DNA of 12,013 nt from JAEXNA01 sp050486105 (GCA_050486105.1 JBJHCR010000200.1:1-12013); one strand, 5' to 3'. Shown: positions 1 through 7,189, counted from the first letter of the stretch. The notes: generated by a model from the sequence alone, not told the origin. Program-made: numbers and translations.

Positions 1-793
1 GTAGGCATCAGGACAGCTTCAACTTGGCCAGCGATCTGAGTCGCTGGATGGGGACAGGGCTGCCCGGTACTCTACGCTGCAGGCTAGCTTCAACTTGGCC
101 AGCGATCTGAGTCGCTGGATGGGGCAAGAGGTGCCAGCCCAGTTGGGTTCTGGGGACTGGGCTTCAACTTGGCCAGCGATCTGAGTCGCTGGATGGTTCA
201 GAGAAGTTCGGGCTTGAGTCGGTAGGAGTCTAGCTTCAACTTGGCCAGCGATCTGAGTCGCTGGATGGGCAGGCGTTGCAACCGCCTCTCGACCCAAAGC
301 TTAGAGCTTCAACTTGGCCAGCGATCTGAGTCGCTGGATGGGTCATCGGCCACGGCTATGACGACATCGCCTATGTGCTCGCTTCAACTTGGCCAGCGAT
401 CTGAGTCGCTGGATGGAATTGGAAACTCTCCAGATGTCTGCCCGATGCGAGTTGCTTCAACTTGGCCAGCGATCTGAGTCGCTGGATGGAGGTGCTCCAG
501 CGAGCCGCCGGCTGACCTCCTGAAGCTGGCTTCAACTTGGCCAGCGATCTGAGTCGCTGGATGGGTGGTGGCGATCGCCGGTAGCGACGACCTGAGGGAC
601 TGGAGGCGCTTCAACTTGGCCAGCGATCTGAGTCGCTGGATGGGATGGGGAGAGCATCGGCTCCGGAGCTGGAGGAGTAATGATAGCTTCAACTTGGCCA
701 GCGATCTGAGTCGCTGGATGGAAGGATTGACACACGGTCATTATCTTCTGTTAAAGTGCTTCAACTTGGCCAGCGATCTGAGTCGCTGGATGG
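1..793 (-). CRISPR. Type I-G CRISPR array, 11 identical repeats, open at left edge
   Basis: Eleven copies of a 36-base repeat start at 16, 87, 161, 233, 306, 381, 454, 529, 608, 686 and 758. On the plus strand it begins GCTTCAACTTGG and ends TCGCTGGATGG. I found no mismatch between copies. Ten full spacers measure 35, 38, 36, 37, 39, 37, 39, 43, 42 and 36 bases; bases 1-15 are the end of another, so the array continues left. Repeat positions 13-19 (CCAGCGA) and 26-32 (TCGCTGG) form a perfect 7-bp stem with a 6-base loop. The minus strand is the likely transcribed strand: read that way the repeat ends GTTGAAGC, like the common ATTGAAAC-type 5' handle, and the last plus-strand repeat then abuts the intergenic leader and the cas2 side. 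New spacers should therefore enter at 793. No degenerate terminal repeat is in view. Long open frames across this region are artefacts of the repeat. Confidence 0.98.
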
Positions 794-889
794 AGCGCCG
801 CTCGCGACGCTTGTTATGATGCGGGTTCTAGGCCTTGTTTACGAGCACCTCTGAAGAAACAGCGAAGTGTGGTCCATATTTCTGGTGGT

Positions 890-919
890 AATATGTACCT
901 TAGCAGTACCGGCTCCCAA
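890..919 (-). promoter_or_regulatory. Possible array promoter (weak match)
   Basis: On the minus strand TTGGGA (919-914) and CATATT (895-890) are 18 bases apart. Each matches 4 of 6 positions of the sigma-70 consensus. This would start transcription roughly 80 bases before the first repeat. Around it, GGTA (887-890) faces TACC (896-899), and GTACC recurs at 895-899 and 906-910, 11 bases apart, which could be a protein site. A better -35 (TTGACA, 992-987 minus) has no acceptable -10 at the right distance. This is a guess from motif matching only. Confidence 0.25.
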
Positions 920-931
920 GAAATCAAGGGC

Positions 932-972
932 GCGAGCGACTCCGGGGGTTTGGCGAGGACCTCGCCGCTCGC
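932..972. repeat. Nested inverted repeat in the leader
   Basis: GCGAGC (932-937) pairs with GCTCGC (967-972). Directly inside the right arm, GGCGAG (952-957) pairs with CTCGCC (961-966) around a 3-base loop. Neither strand has a T-run after it, so it is not a standard intrinsic terminator. Its position 30 bases past the end of cas2 could still mean a processing site, a transcript end, or a DNA structure used in leader recognition. The pairing is seen directly; function is unknown. Confidence 0.5.
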
Positions 973-1001
973 AACTATTCTTCTGTTGTCAAAGATCATA
1001 A

Positions 1002-1310
1002 TTAGAACACCTTCGGTCCCACATCAGGCTTCTCCAGGGCTTGGCCAATAACCTCGATTGGCCTTGTCATAGCTGAATCTGCGGATCCCAATTCAAAGAG
1101 GATCACTTGGTCTTCGTGGACGTTCACAATTTTCAAGAGCCGGCTCATGAGTTTCATTTTTCGAGTGGGTGTAAGAAAGCAGCGAAATACAGAGTACTGC
1201 ACTGCTTGGCCGTGGCCTCGCATGAGTTGATGAACCTTCCTTAGTCGTTGCGGGTTTCTGATATCATAGGTGACCAAGAAATCCCGCTTCGCGCCGTGAC
1301 GTAGCTTCAC
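1002..1310 (-). CDS. cas2: CRISPR-associated protein Cas2
   Basis: This 102-residue protein has the Cas2 pattern: a first beta strand ending in the acidic motif (FLVTYDI, residues 11-17), a helix with RLRKVHQLM, then QYSVFRCFLT for the second strand. Cas2 is a ferredoxin-fold dimer that bridges two Cas1 dimers in the spacer-integration complex; its own nuclease activity is usually not needed. Its length is normal for the family (about 85-110). The start is GTG at 1310, whose GTGA overlaps the TGA stop of cas4-cas1, so translation is probably coupled. The stop is TAA. It is the last gene before the leader and array. Confidence 0.95.
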   Translation of the reverse strand: MKLRHGAKRDFLVTYDIRNPQRLRKVHQLMRGHGQAVQYSVFRCFLTPTRKMKLMSRLLKIVNVHEDQVILFELGSADSAMTRPIEVIGQALEKPDVGPKVF

Positions 1311-2920
1311 CGGGTTTCCAGTGCGGGGTAGCTCTCGAGTTCGCCCAGTAAGTAGCGCCCCAACAGTCTAGCTTGCAGGTCCAAACATCGCCTGTATGAT
1401 GCTTTGTATCCGAATACAGGGTGGGTGATTTCTTCGGTCATTCTCTTTTCAAGGCTTTGAAGTAACCGCTTCTTTCCATGCTTTTTCAAAGCGAAGCCGC
1501 GGCCCGCCCGCAGGAAGTCGCTCTCATCTAAGCGTCCAGTATTGAAAACGCGAAGAGTCACGCTATCGGCAATCAAGGTTCTGAACTCTTCCATCAAATC
1601 GAGGGCCAGTGATTGGCGACCGTAGCGGGGCTGATGGTAGAAGCCTTGGTATGGGTCAAAACCAGCCCTATGTAGCGCGACGGCACACTCTCTGGCCAAA
1701 ACCGCATAGCAGAAACTGAGTACGGCGTTCACTGGATCGGTGGGTGGGCGTCGATGCCTTCCCGAGAACTCCACGCTCGTGTTTTTCAGGGCGCCGGGAA
1801 GGCTGGCGAAATAGATCTTCGCGGCCAATCCCTCCAATCCCAATAGACTTTCTCTGGCTTGACAACGAGCAGCCTTGATTTTGAGTTCTTTCATTTCTTC
1901 GAGACTGCGCCTTGACAGTCCAACCACGTTCCGTCTCAGAAAAACTCGTTGGTTGTGGATCTTGGAAGTCACAAAGTAACGAGCAAGCTGAAGGCAACGT
2001 TCCTCATCGAAGGCTGTCTGGTACTGAGCGCGTCGCAGATCGACATTCTTGCTCATCATCCCCTGGAGGCTGGCCACAAACCAGTTGCCGTAAGAAAAGA
2101 AACTGACCGGGACACCCTCTCGTGCACAAACCCGGAGAGCCTGACTTGAGATCTGGCAATTTCCGTGGATGCAGATCTCTGAAGTTTCCGACATTCGCAC
2201 CCTGCCGATCTCGCTTCCCTTGCAGTGAATTACCAGTTCATCGCCGGAGATCCCCACCTTAGACCCGTGCTCGCTTACATGCAGGGGATAGCCTTCCTCG
2301 TGAGCGGCCCAAAGCGGTCTAACACTCTCGGAGCGCCTCCGGAGAAAATTGACTTCCTCCGGAAGGCAAATTGAGTTCAGAGAACAGTCTTCACAGCGCG
2401 CATCGTTGACTAGAGGCTCTGGAATGCCTCCCATTCTGAAGCTGGTTCTCATCTCATCGTGAAAGCTACGTGTCAGCTTGATCAACTCCGAGTCGAACTC
2501 CACTCGGACTCTCTCGCGAGAGGAGTTGTAGTAGATGAAGCCGTGGTTGCAATCCCAGCCGTTCTCTTTGCAAACCAATCCTTGGGCACAAAGCTGCACC
2601 TTTTCGGTTAGGGGAGGTCCGTGGGCACCGGCCTGTCCCCGCTTAAACTCCACAGGCACCGCGACATTGTCTTCAGTCTCTAAAAGGTCGAGTTTGGTAA
2701 CTAGACCTTCCACCGGGGCAGCAAGGTGGACCGCCCTCGTCTTCGGAGCGTCCTCTGTTTCGACATAGGCGTCGACCCGACGGTGAACGAAACGCCCGTG
2801 CTCGGTGTAGTAGTTGTCTTTCCATTCTTGCTGTACCCACTCCAAATAGGCCAATCGTCTACAGTATACGTACTGCATGAGACGGCGCACCGGAGTCAGT
2901 AGTCCTTCGGTATCTTCCAC
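1307..2920 (-). CDS. cas4-cas1: Cas4-Cas1 fusion, spacer adaptation
   Basis: This 537-residue protein fuses two adaptation enzymes. Residues 1-195 are Cas4, a RecB-like nuclease that trims pre-spacers next to the PAM. Its four iron-sulfur cysteines are C20, C176, C179 and C185; nuclease residues H46, D78, E91-x-K93 and Q109 are all present. Residues about 200-537 are Cas1, the integrase: candidate metal ligands are E363 (GLEGLAAK), H429 (GFYHQPRYGR) and the acidic cluster D441-E445 (LALDLMEEFR). Such fusions are a known trait of type I-G and some related loci, so both halves look functional. The start is GTG at 2920, with GAGGG 10 bases upstream; no alternative start is in frame nearby. It overlaps cas2 by 4 bases and lies 72 bases after the WYL gene on the same strand. 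A putative operator (2970-2990) sits in that gap. Confidence 0.96.
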   Translation of the reverse strand: MEDTEGLLTPVRRLMQYVYCRRLAYLEWVQQEWKDNYYTEHGRFVHRRVDAYVETEDAPKTRAVHLAAPVEGLVTKLDLLETEDNVAVPVEFKRGQAGAHGPPLTEKVQLCAQGLVCKENGWDCNHGFIYYNSSRERVRVEFDSELIKLTRSFHDEMRTSFRMGGIPEPLVNDARCEDCSLNSICLPEEVNFLRRRSESVRPLWAAHEEGYPLHVSEHGSKVGISGDELVIHCKGSEIGRVRMSETSEICIHGNCQISSQALRVCAREGVPVSFFSYGNWFVASLQGMMSKNVDLRRAQYQTAFDEERCLQLARYFVTSKIHNQRVFLRRNVVGLSRRSLEEMKELKIKAARCQARESLLGLEGLAAKIYFASLPGALKNTSVEFSGRHRRPPTDPVNAVLSFCYAVLARECAVALHRAGFDPYQGFYHQPRYGRQSLALDLMEEFRTLIADSVTLRVFNTGRLDESDFLRAGRGFALKKHGKKRLLQSLEKRMTEEITHPVFGYKASYRRCLDLQARLLGRYLLGELESYPALETR

Positions 2921-2969
2921 AGCGTTTCAACCCTCATTTCTCATAGCATGAGGAGAATAACTCTGAAAG

Positions 2970-2990
2970 CGGACAGATTGCGTCCGGCGG
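2970..2990 (-). promoter_or_regulatory. Putative shared operator, copy upstream of cas4-cas1
   Basis: Read on the minus strand this 21-base site matches positions 4107-4127 (plus strand) at 19 of 21 bases; the shared core is GGACxCxATCTGTCC. Its near end is 49 bases before the cas4-cas1 GTG, against 45 bases from the csb1 ATG for the other copy. It sits just past the WYL stop codon. The dyad here is GGAC/GTCC. The likely ligand is the neighbouring WYL regulator, but that is inference. Confidence 0.65.
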
Positions 2991-2992
2991 TC

Positions 2993-3925
2993 CTAGTCGT
3001 AAAGGGAATCGATTTCCTGAAGGCGGTCTCTGAACCACCGGATCGCGCTCGGTGGGTTGATCAAGAGTGCATCGTCGAGCGAGGAAAAGAAACGAAGAAA
3101 GCTCTCAACGTTTTCGATGGTGACTTGCACAGTGTGGTCGGGATTGACATTTACGGTCGGATGAGGTTTGTTTTCTTGAAACCAGCGAGCCAGGCTGGGG
3201 GAGCAACGAAAAGAGACTTCGGTGGGGCCGTTTCCTCGGATGTCCCATTCGTGAAAGTCCTGATCGTCTGCCGAGATATCTTCCCGTTTCTCGAACTGAT
3301 CGAGAGTGATGGTTAGGCTCTTTAAGCGAGATAATCGAAAATGGCGAGTGTCTTCTCGGTTCTGATCATAGGCGAAGAGGTACCAGCGCTTATCCTTGAA
3401 GTAGAGATTTATTGGTTCGACTTTACGCCACTCGAAAGCGGAATTGTCGCGGCCCCGGTATTCAAAACAAGTGACCTGTCGGTGAGCGATTGCCTGCGCC
3501 AGGGGATTGAGGTCGGAGTTCACAATATCCGAGCGAGTCTCAGGATCTTCTTGGACTCGAGTTACGTTTTCGAGGTTCGAGCCTTCGGCCCGCTGGCGCG
3601 GTCCCATGTCCCGGCGGATTTTGTCGAGCACTGAGAGCAGACTATCCCGGGTGCCCGCATCCACCTGCTTGGAGGCCAATTCGAAGCACATCATCACCGC
3701 GAGCTGCTCACTCCGGCTGAGAGCTAGCGGCCGAAGAAAAGGTTTACTGAGAAACCGATAGCCACGTTCGCTCACAGGGCGAAACCCAAACTCTTCAATC
3801 TTCTTGAGGTCGCGGCGAATCGTACGCTCGGTGACTTGAAACTTCAGCGCTAGTTCCTCGGCACTCTGGCCTGGTCGTAGTTCGACCTCGTCGATCAGTT
3901 TTATCCAACGTACAGAGGGGTTCAC
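2993..3925 (-). CDS. WYL-domain transcriptional regulator of the cas locus
   Basis: This 310-residue protein has the standard HTH-WYL-WCX layout. Residues about 8-60 are a DeoR-like winged helix-turn-helix (SAEELALKFQVTERTIRRDL at 21-40). The WYL domain spans about 140-215, with the signature W181-Y182-L183 (KRWYLFAYD) and the matching FRLSR (196-200). The C-terminal WCX region runs from about 235 to 310. WYL proteins are DNA-binding regulators whose WYL domain senses a ligand, in some cases nucleic acid, and several control CRISPR or phage-defence genes. Here it stands between the adaptation arm (same strand) and the divergent effector operon, so control of both is likely. GTG at 3925 is the only usable start: the frame stays open to 3991 but has no ATG, GTG or TTG. 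AGAGG abuts the start codon, so the ribosome site is atypical. Repressor versus activator cannot be told from sequence. Confidence 0.9.
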   Translation of the reverse strand: MNPSVRWIKLIDEVELRPGQSAEELALKFQVTERTIRRDLKKIEEFGFRPVSERGYRFLSKPFLRPLALSRSEQLAVMMCFELASKQVDAGTRDSLLSVLDKIRRDMGPRQRAEGSNLENVTRVQEDPETRSDIVNSDLNPLAQAIAHRQVTCFEYRGRDNSAFEWRKVEPINLYFKDKRWYLFAYDQNREDTRHFRLSRLKSLTITLDQFEKREDISADDQDFHEWDIRGNGPTEVSFRCSPSLARWFQENKPHPTVNVNPDHTVQVTIENVESFLRFFSSLDDALLINPPSAIRWFRDRLQEIDSLYD

Positions 3926-4054
3926 CTCTGGTGAGTTGGTCCAAGGAGTCGATCTTCCTTGAGTGGGGAGGCAAATTTGGGCTAAGCGTCAGAGCAAGCC
4001 GAAGCAACCCGGTAGTGCCCCTCTCCACTTTCGATCTTTACCACCTTTTTCTTC

Positions 4055-4089
4055 TCGTTCGAATGATTCTGCAACGGAGCTTCGAACGA
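4055..4089. repeat. Perfect 9-bp inverted repeat, candidate operator
   Basis: TCGTTCGAA (4055-4063) is the exact reverse complement of TTCGAACGA (4081-4089), with 17 bases between. Each arm contains the self-complementary hexamer TTCGAA, the two hexamers being 23 bases apart, near two helical turns. Such spacing fits a dimeric or tetrameric regulator, possibly the WYL protein controlling its own gene, or a second regulator. The repeat is certain; the role is inferred. Confidence 0.55.
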
Positions 4090-4106
4090 CTTCTTAATCG
4101 AATTCT

Positions 4107-4127
4107 CCGCCGGACACTATCTGTCCG
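4107..4127 (+). promoter_or_regulatory. Putative shared operator, copy upstream of csb1
   Basis: This 21-base element matches the minus strand of 2970-2990 at 19 of 21 bases and has the same orientation and distance to its downstream gene. This copy contains a clean dyad, CGGACA (4111-4116) and TGTCCG (4122-4127), around five bases CTATC. A -10-like stretch (TACCAT, 4138-4143) follows at the place where the cas4-cas1 copy is followed by TTATTC. No -35 consensus is visible upstream, so binding here could help recruit polymerase or could block it. Confidence 0.65.
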
Positions 4128-4160
4128 TCGGCTGCGCTACCATACCAATTAACTAAGTGT

Positions 4161-4166
4161 AAAGGG
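4161..4166 (+). promoter_or_regulatory. Ribosome binding site of csb1
   Basis: AAAGGG, continuing into AT, lies 6 bases before the csb1 ATG at 4173. It is the only effector gene with both ATG and a well-spaced Shine-Dalgarno outside a coding overlap. That fits the need for several Cas7 copies per complex. Confidence 0.6.
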
Positions 4167-4172
4167 ATATCT

Positions 4173-5393
4173 ATGAAACTCGAACAACTCAAAACTTTTG
4201 TCCGCGACGCCGCCGCCATGCGGCGTACATCTCGCCTTCAGCCCATCGGTGGCAAAGGCGACAAGATTTTTCCTCCAACCTACCTCAAGGATTCCAATCA
4301 CGGCCCCTACGCGATTGAAGAACGCTTCAATCCGGAGACGGGCGAGATGATTCCCTGCGTCCTTCTCGACTCGGTCGCGTCGCAAGCGAACCGGGCCGAG
4401 GAGTCTCTACTCGAAGCTCATGAGGAGGGTAGAGTGAAAGTCCCGGTTATTCGTATGAACTTCGACGGCGGGGAGGGAGGCAAGAGTGTTCACGTTACTT
4501 CCTACGAGGCGCCTCACCGAGTCTACGACGCTCTTTTCCGCGATTCGCTTCTCGATGGTAAGTATTTTCCTCACTCTCCTGTCGGCAAGGAAGTCCAAAG
4601 CGCCGAGCCCACTAACGCGACCCCCATGTTGAAGTATGGACCCAACGTCTTGGCCTTCGGCGGCTGGGACTCCACGGGGCCCAAAGGAGGACTAGGCGCA
4701 AAATTCGCTAGGGTATTCTCATCCGAAATCGTGGGTGTTAACGCCAAGATGGGTGTTAAGGTGGCCAGTCGTCTCGACCCTGCCGGTATAGAGAAAGCCA
4801 CCACTATCTATGAAGCTCTCGATGGTAGCGACAGCCGCTGGACCGCCGACGCTAAGACCGCGAAACAAGGTAAAAAAGGGCCCGAACAATACAAGAAGGG
4901 CAACCCTTCAGACATCAACCACGGGAATATCCCTCCCACGATCGAGGACGGTGGCTTTACTATCGAGTATGCCGAACAACGGAGCGTGATCTCTTTGGCT
5001 GGTGTGCGACGTCTGCGTTTTCCCGTGGATGGCCAACAGGACCACGAGCGCAACTTAGCTGCCCGAACCGTCGTGACCGCCTTGGCTCTGCTCGGATCTA
5101 CGCTGTCGGCAGCCAGAGGCTATGACCTGCGCTCCCGTTGCGCTCTTTTCCCTGAGGAGAAACTCGAATGGGAGGTTCTTTTAGAGCCCGGTGAGAGACC
5201 TCAGACCTTTGCTCTCAGTGCCGACGATGCCATCGAACTTTTCAACTCTTCAGTCAAGGCGCTAGCCAAGCACAACCTCCCTTGGCACGATGAGGAGATC
5301 CACTTACAGCCTTCGCCCGAACTCGTTACGCTTATTGCCAAGAGCCAGGAAAAGCTCATTCTTGAAGGAGTCTCCGATGAGGTCGAGTCTTGA
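4173..5393 (+). CDS. csb1: Csb1, Cas7-type backbone subunit of type I-G Cascade
   Basis: This 406-residue protein belongs to the GSU0053/Csb1 family, the Cas7 equivalent of type I-G. Multiple copies line the crRNA spacer and form the spine of the surveillance complex. Family marks are RLQPIGG near residue 21 followed by KIFPPTY (31-37), the strongly conserved LLDSVASQANRAEESL (64-79), the glycine-rich GGWDSTGPKGGLGAKF segment (163-178), and SVISLAGVRRLRF (271-283). Length is close to the family norm. It is the first gene of the effector operon; its TGA stop overlaps the TTG start of csb2. No truncation or unusual insertion is visible. Confidence 0.95.
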   Translation: MKLEQLKTFVRDAAAMRRTSRLQPIGGKGDKIFPPTYLKDSNHGPYAIEERFNPETGEMIPCVLLDSVASQANRAEESLLEAHEEGRVKVPVIRMNFDGGEGGKSVHVTSYEAPHRVYDALFRDSLLDGKYFPHSPVGKEVQSAEPTNATPMLKYGPNVLAFGGWDSTGPKGGLGAKFARVFSSEIVGVNAKMGVKVASRLDPAGIEKATTIYEALDGSDSRWTADAKTAKQGKKGPEQYKKGNPSDINHGNIPPTIEDGGFTIEYAEQRSVISLAGVRRLRFPVDGQQDHERNLAARTVVTALALLGSTLSAARGYDLRSRCALFPEEKLEWEVLLEPGERPQTFALSADDAIELFNSSVKALAKHNLPWHDEEIHLQPSPELVTLIAKSQEKLILEGVSDEVES

Positions 5394-7189
5394 GTTTCAC
5401 AATCGAAGTTGAGCTGCTTTGCGGCAAGTACTCCGCAACCTCTGCCACGAATCGAGAGCAGGCCGAATGGCCTCCCCATCCAGATCGGTTCTTTCAGGCT
5501 TTGGTGGACGCTCACTACAACCCGGACGCCGACGATCCATCGGCAGTCGAACGTGAAACGCTTGAGTGGTTGGAGGCTCTGGCTCCTCCTCGGGTGATCT
5601 GTTCCTCCGCCTCTCAGCGCTCGGTTCTAACTCACTTCGTCCCTGTTAATGACGTTAAGCCCGGAAAGCTAAAAGACAACGATAGCCTCAAAAACGTGGT
5701 CAAGAAAACCAAAGAGGGCCTGGCTGTCTTAGTGGAGACACGACTCAAGCAACCGCGTTTCTTTCCCACGGTGGTGCCGGAGCATCATAAATTCTACTTT
5801 GAGTGGGATGCTGAGTTGACTGACGTCTATCGAGACCCCCTTAGGCGGATCTTGCGCAGAGTGGTTCGGTTGGGTCACAGTTCGAGCTTTGTTCGGTGCT
5901 CGCTTTCCGACGACTTTTCTTGGCCTAAGAAGGTGACGCAGTTCTGTTTTCGGCCTAAAGTCGGCGGGGGCGACATCAGTCTTCGAACCCCTTCCGCCGG
6001 ACGACTAGCAACTCTAGATCACGCTTATGACAACGAGAACCGACTTTACCCACCTCTATTGCGAGGCACGGGGTATTCGCTAGAACGGGAAGAGATTGGG
6101 GAGAGCTCGTTACCTCACAGCCAATACGAACCTTCCATCATCGTCCTTCGTACGGCCCGAATAAATGGTGATGGGTCTGAACCTCATCCATTGACTCAGA
6201 CGCTCCGTTGGGCCAAAGCGTTGCGCGGATTACTTTTAAAGCGAGGGGACGACGAGTTGGCTCCCGAGGCGAGCGGACACGATTCTCCTGGAGAAAAGAT
6301 GGAGCGTGAACACCTGGCCATCGTACCTCTTCCATTCGTGGACAGCCGGCACGCCGACGGTCATCTCTTGGGGATGGGAATAGTTCTGCCTCGTGGCGTT
6401 GAAACCAAAGAGCTAGAAACCGAGGTCTTGGCCCTCCTAGACAAGCCCATCAGGCTCAAATATCGATGGTCTTTGAACTACGAACAGCGCCAACTCAGCT
6501 CTCCTCCACGCTCCCTTCGTCCGCAAACGTATTGTGCTGGGCGCGGGGGGGCAAAAACTTGGGTGAGCCTCACACCCATGGTTCTAGACCACCACTTGAA
6601 AACCAAGGTGCCAAAGTCGCTTAGCCCTGAAGAACGAAGAGAAGCTCTGGACAGACGGGAGAGGGAGATTGTGGAGTCAATCCGCCGTTCCATAGAGACG
6701 ACCGGGTTGCCCATACCTCTGATATCTGCTGCACAGACACCATACCTGCGAGGAGTGCCTCACGTGTCGTCTTTCCCCAGAGATCGGAGGGGGAGAATGT
6801 GCCGCTTTCACACTCATGTGAAACTCGTGTTTCCAGAGCCGGTTCTCGGCCCGATTCTTTTGGGTTCGGCGAGATTTCGAGGCTACGGATTCTTCAAACC
6901 CGTTGGTGACGACGAATCGATCTATTCCGAGCGCTGGTTCGCTCGAATCGAGAAGTCGTCGAACGATACAAAAATGGAAGTGAAGATCTCCGAAATTCGT
7001 CACTGGCTGAGCAACATCGGAAAGCCAGAGCCTCGAGCGGTCATTGTTGAAGACCGAGGGGAGACAATTTGGGTTCGTCTACAATTTATGGGGCTGGTTA
7101 AGGGACCGTTCAACTGGAGAGCCTCGGGCTTTCAAGTGGCGCTCGAATTTCAACCTGAGCGGGAAGAACCGGAGGAAAAGAAAGAGTGA
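5390..7189 (+). CDS. csb2: Csb2, Cas5-Cas6 fusion, crRNA processing
   Basis: This 599-residue protein is a GSU0054/Csb2 family member. In type I-G it combines a Cas5-like N-terminal part with a Cas6-like C-terminal part that cuts the precursor crRNA and stays bound to it. The N-terminus carries the family pattern GKYSAT (12-17), NREQAEWPPHPDRFFQALV (21-39). The Cas6-like part contains RFHTHVKLVF (472-481), with H474 and H476 as possible catalytic residues, and the glycine-rich loop LLGSARFRGYGFF (490-502). About 95 residues follow that loop, ending in a charged EEPEEKKE tail, which is more than I expect for the family. The TTG start at 5390 gives the expected N-terminus, overlaps the csb1 stop, and has TGAGG 7 bases upstream. 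The TGA stop overlaps the GTG of cas3. No separate cas6 is present, so this should be the only crRNA nuclease of the locus. Confidence 0.93.
   Translation: MSFTIEVELLCGKYSATSATNREQAEWPPHPDRFFQALVDAHYNPDADDPSAVERETLEWLEALAPPRVICSSASQRSVLTHFVPVNDVKPGKLKDNDSLKNVVKKTKEGLAVLVETRLKQPRFFPTVVPEHHKFYFEWDAELTDVYRDPLRRILRRVVRLGHSSSFVRCSLSDDFSWPKKVTQFCFRPKVGGGDISLRTPSAGRLATLDHAYDNENRLYPPLLRGTGYSLEREEIGESSLPHSQYEPSIIVLRTARINGDGSEPHPLTQTLRWAKALRGLLLKRGDDELAPEASGHDSPGEKMEREHLAIVPLPFVDSRHADGHLLGMGIVLPRGVETKELETEVLALLDKPIRLKYRWSLNYEQRQLSSPPRSLRPQTYCAGRGGAKTWVSLTPMVLDHHLKTKVPKSLSPEERREALDRREREIVESIRRSIETTGLPIPLISAAQTPYLRGVPHVSSFPRDRRGRMCRFHTHVKLVFPEPVLGPILLGSARFRGYGFFKPVGDDESIYSERWFARIEKSSNDTKMEVKISEIRHWLSNIGKPEPRAVIVEDRGETIWVRLQFMGLVKGPFNWRASGFQVALEFQPEREEPEEKKE

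Larger units (their letters stand above)
794..1001 (-). promoter_or_regulatory. CRISPR leader between array and cas2
   Basis: This 208-base stretch without a gene lies between the leader-proximal repeat and the cas2 stop codon. The array orientation argued from the repeat end makes it the leader: it should carry the array promoter and the integration-guiding sequences for Cas1-Cas2. Its middle (about 870-900) is AT-richer than its surroundings, while both ends carry a GC-rich decamer CGCCGCTCGC (796-805 and 963-972). Short open frames inside it lack homology I recognise and are not called as genes. Assignment as leader is inferred from position and repeat orientation. Confidence 0.8.
3926..4172. 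promoter_or_regulatory. Divergent regulatory region between WYL gene and csb1
   Basis: These 247 bases contain no credible gene and must hold the start signals of two opposite transcripts. Seen in it are a perfect 9-base inverted repeat (4055-4089), one copy of the 21-base shared element (4107-4127), and a ribosome site for csb1 (4161-4166). I could not identify strong sigma-70 hexamers for either direction. A weak minus-strand pair TTCGAA (4063-4058) and TAAAGA, 17 bases apart, would place the WYL gene's -35 inside the left arm of the inverted repeat. A 73-codon plus-strand frame across it (3931-4152) shows no family features. Confidence 0.7.

Noticed and set aside
19..819. Several open frames of 69-102 codons on both strands with repeated NLASDLSRWM or HPATQIAGQVEA peptides
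   Set aside because: They are translations of the CRISPR repeat, which is 36 bases (12 codons) long and lacks stops in several frames. They are not genes.
987..992. Perfect TTGACA on the minus strand as the array -35 box
   Set aside because: No acceptable -10 hexamer lies 15-19 bases downstream; the expected place falls in the GC-rich hairpin.
2948..3316. 122-codon plus-strand frame opposite the WYL gene
   Set aside because: It lies wholly antisense to a well-supported gene, apart from the first bases, and shows no family features.
3931..4152. 73-codon plus-strand frame in the divergent region as a small gene ahead of csb1
   Set aside because: It has no convincing ribosome site, has no recognisable pattern, and overlaps both candidate operators.
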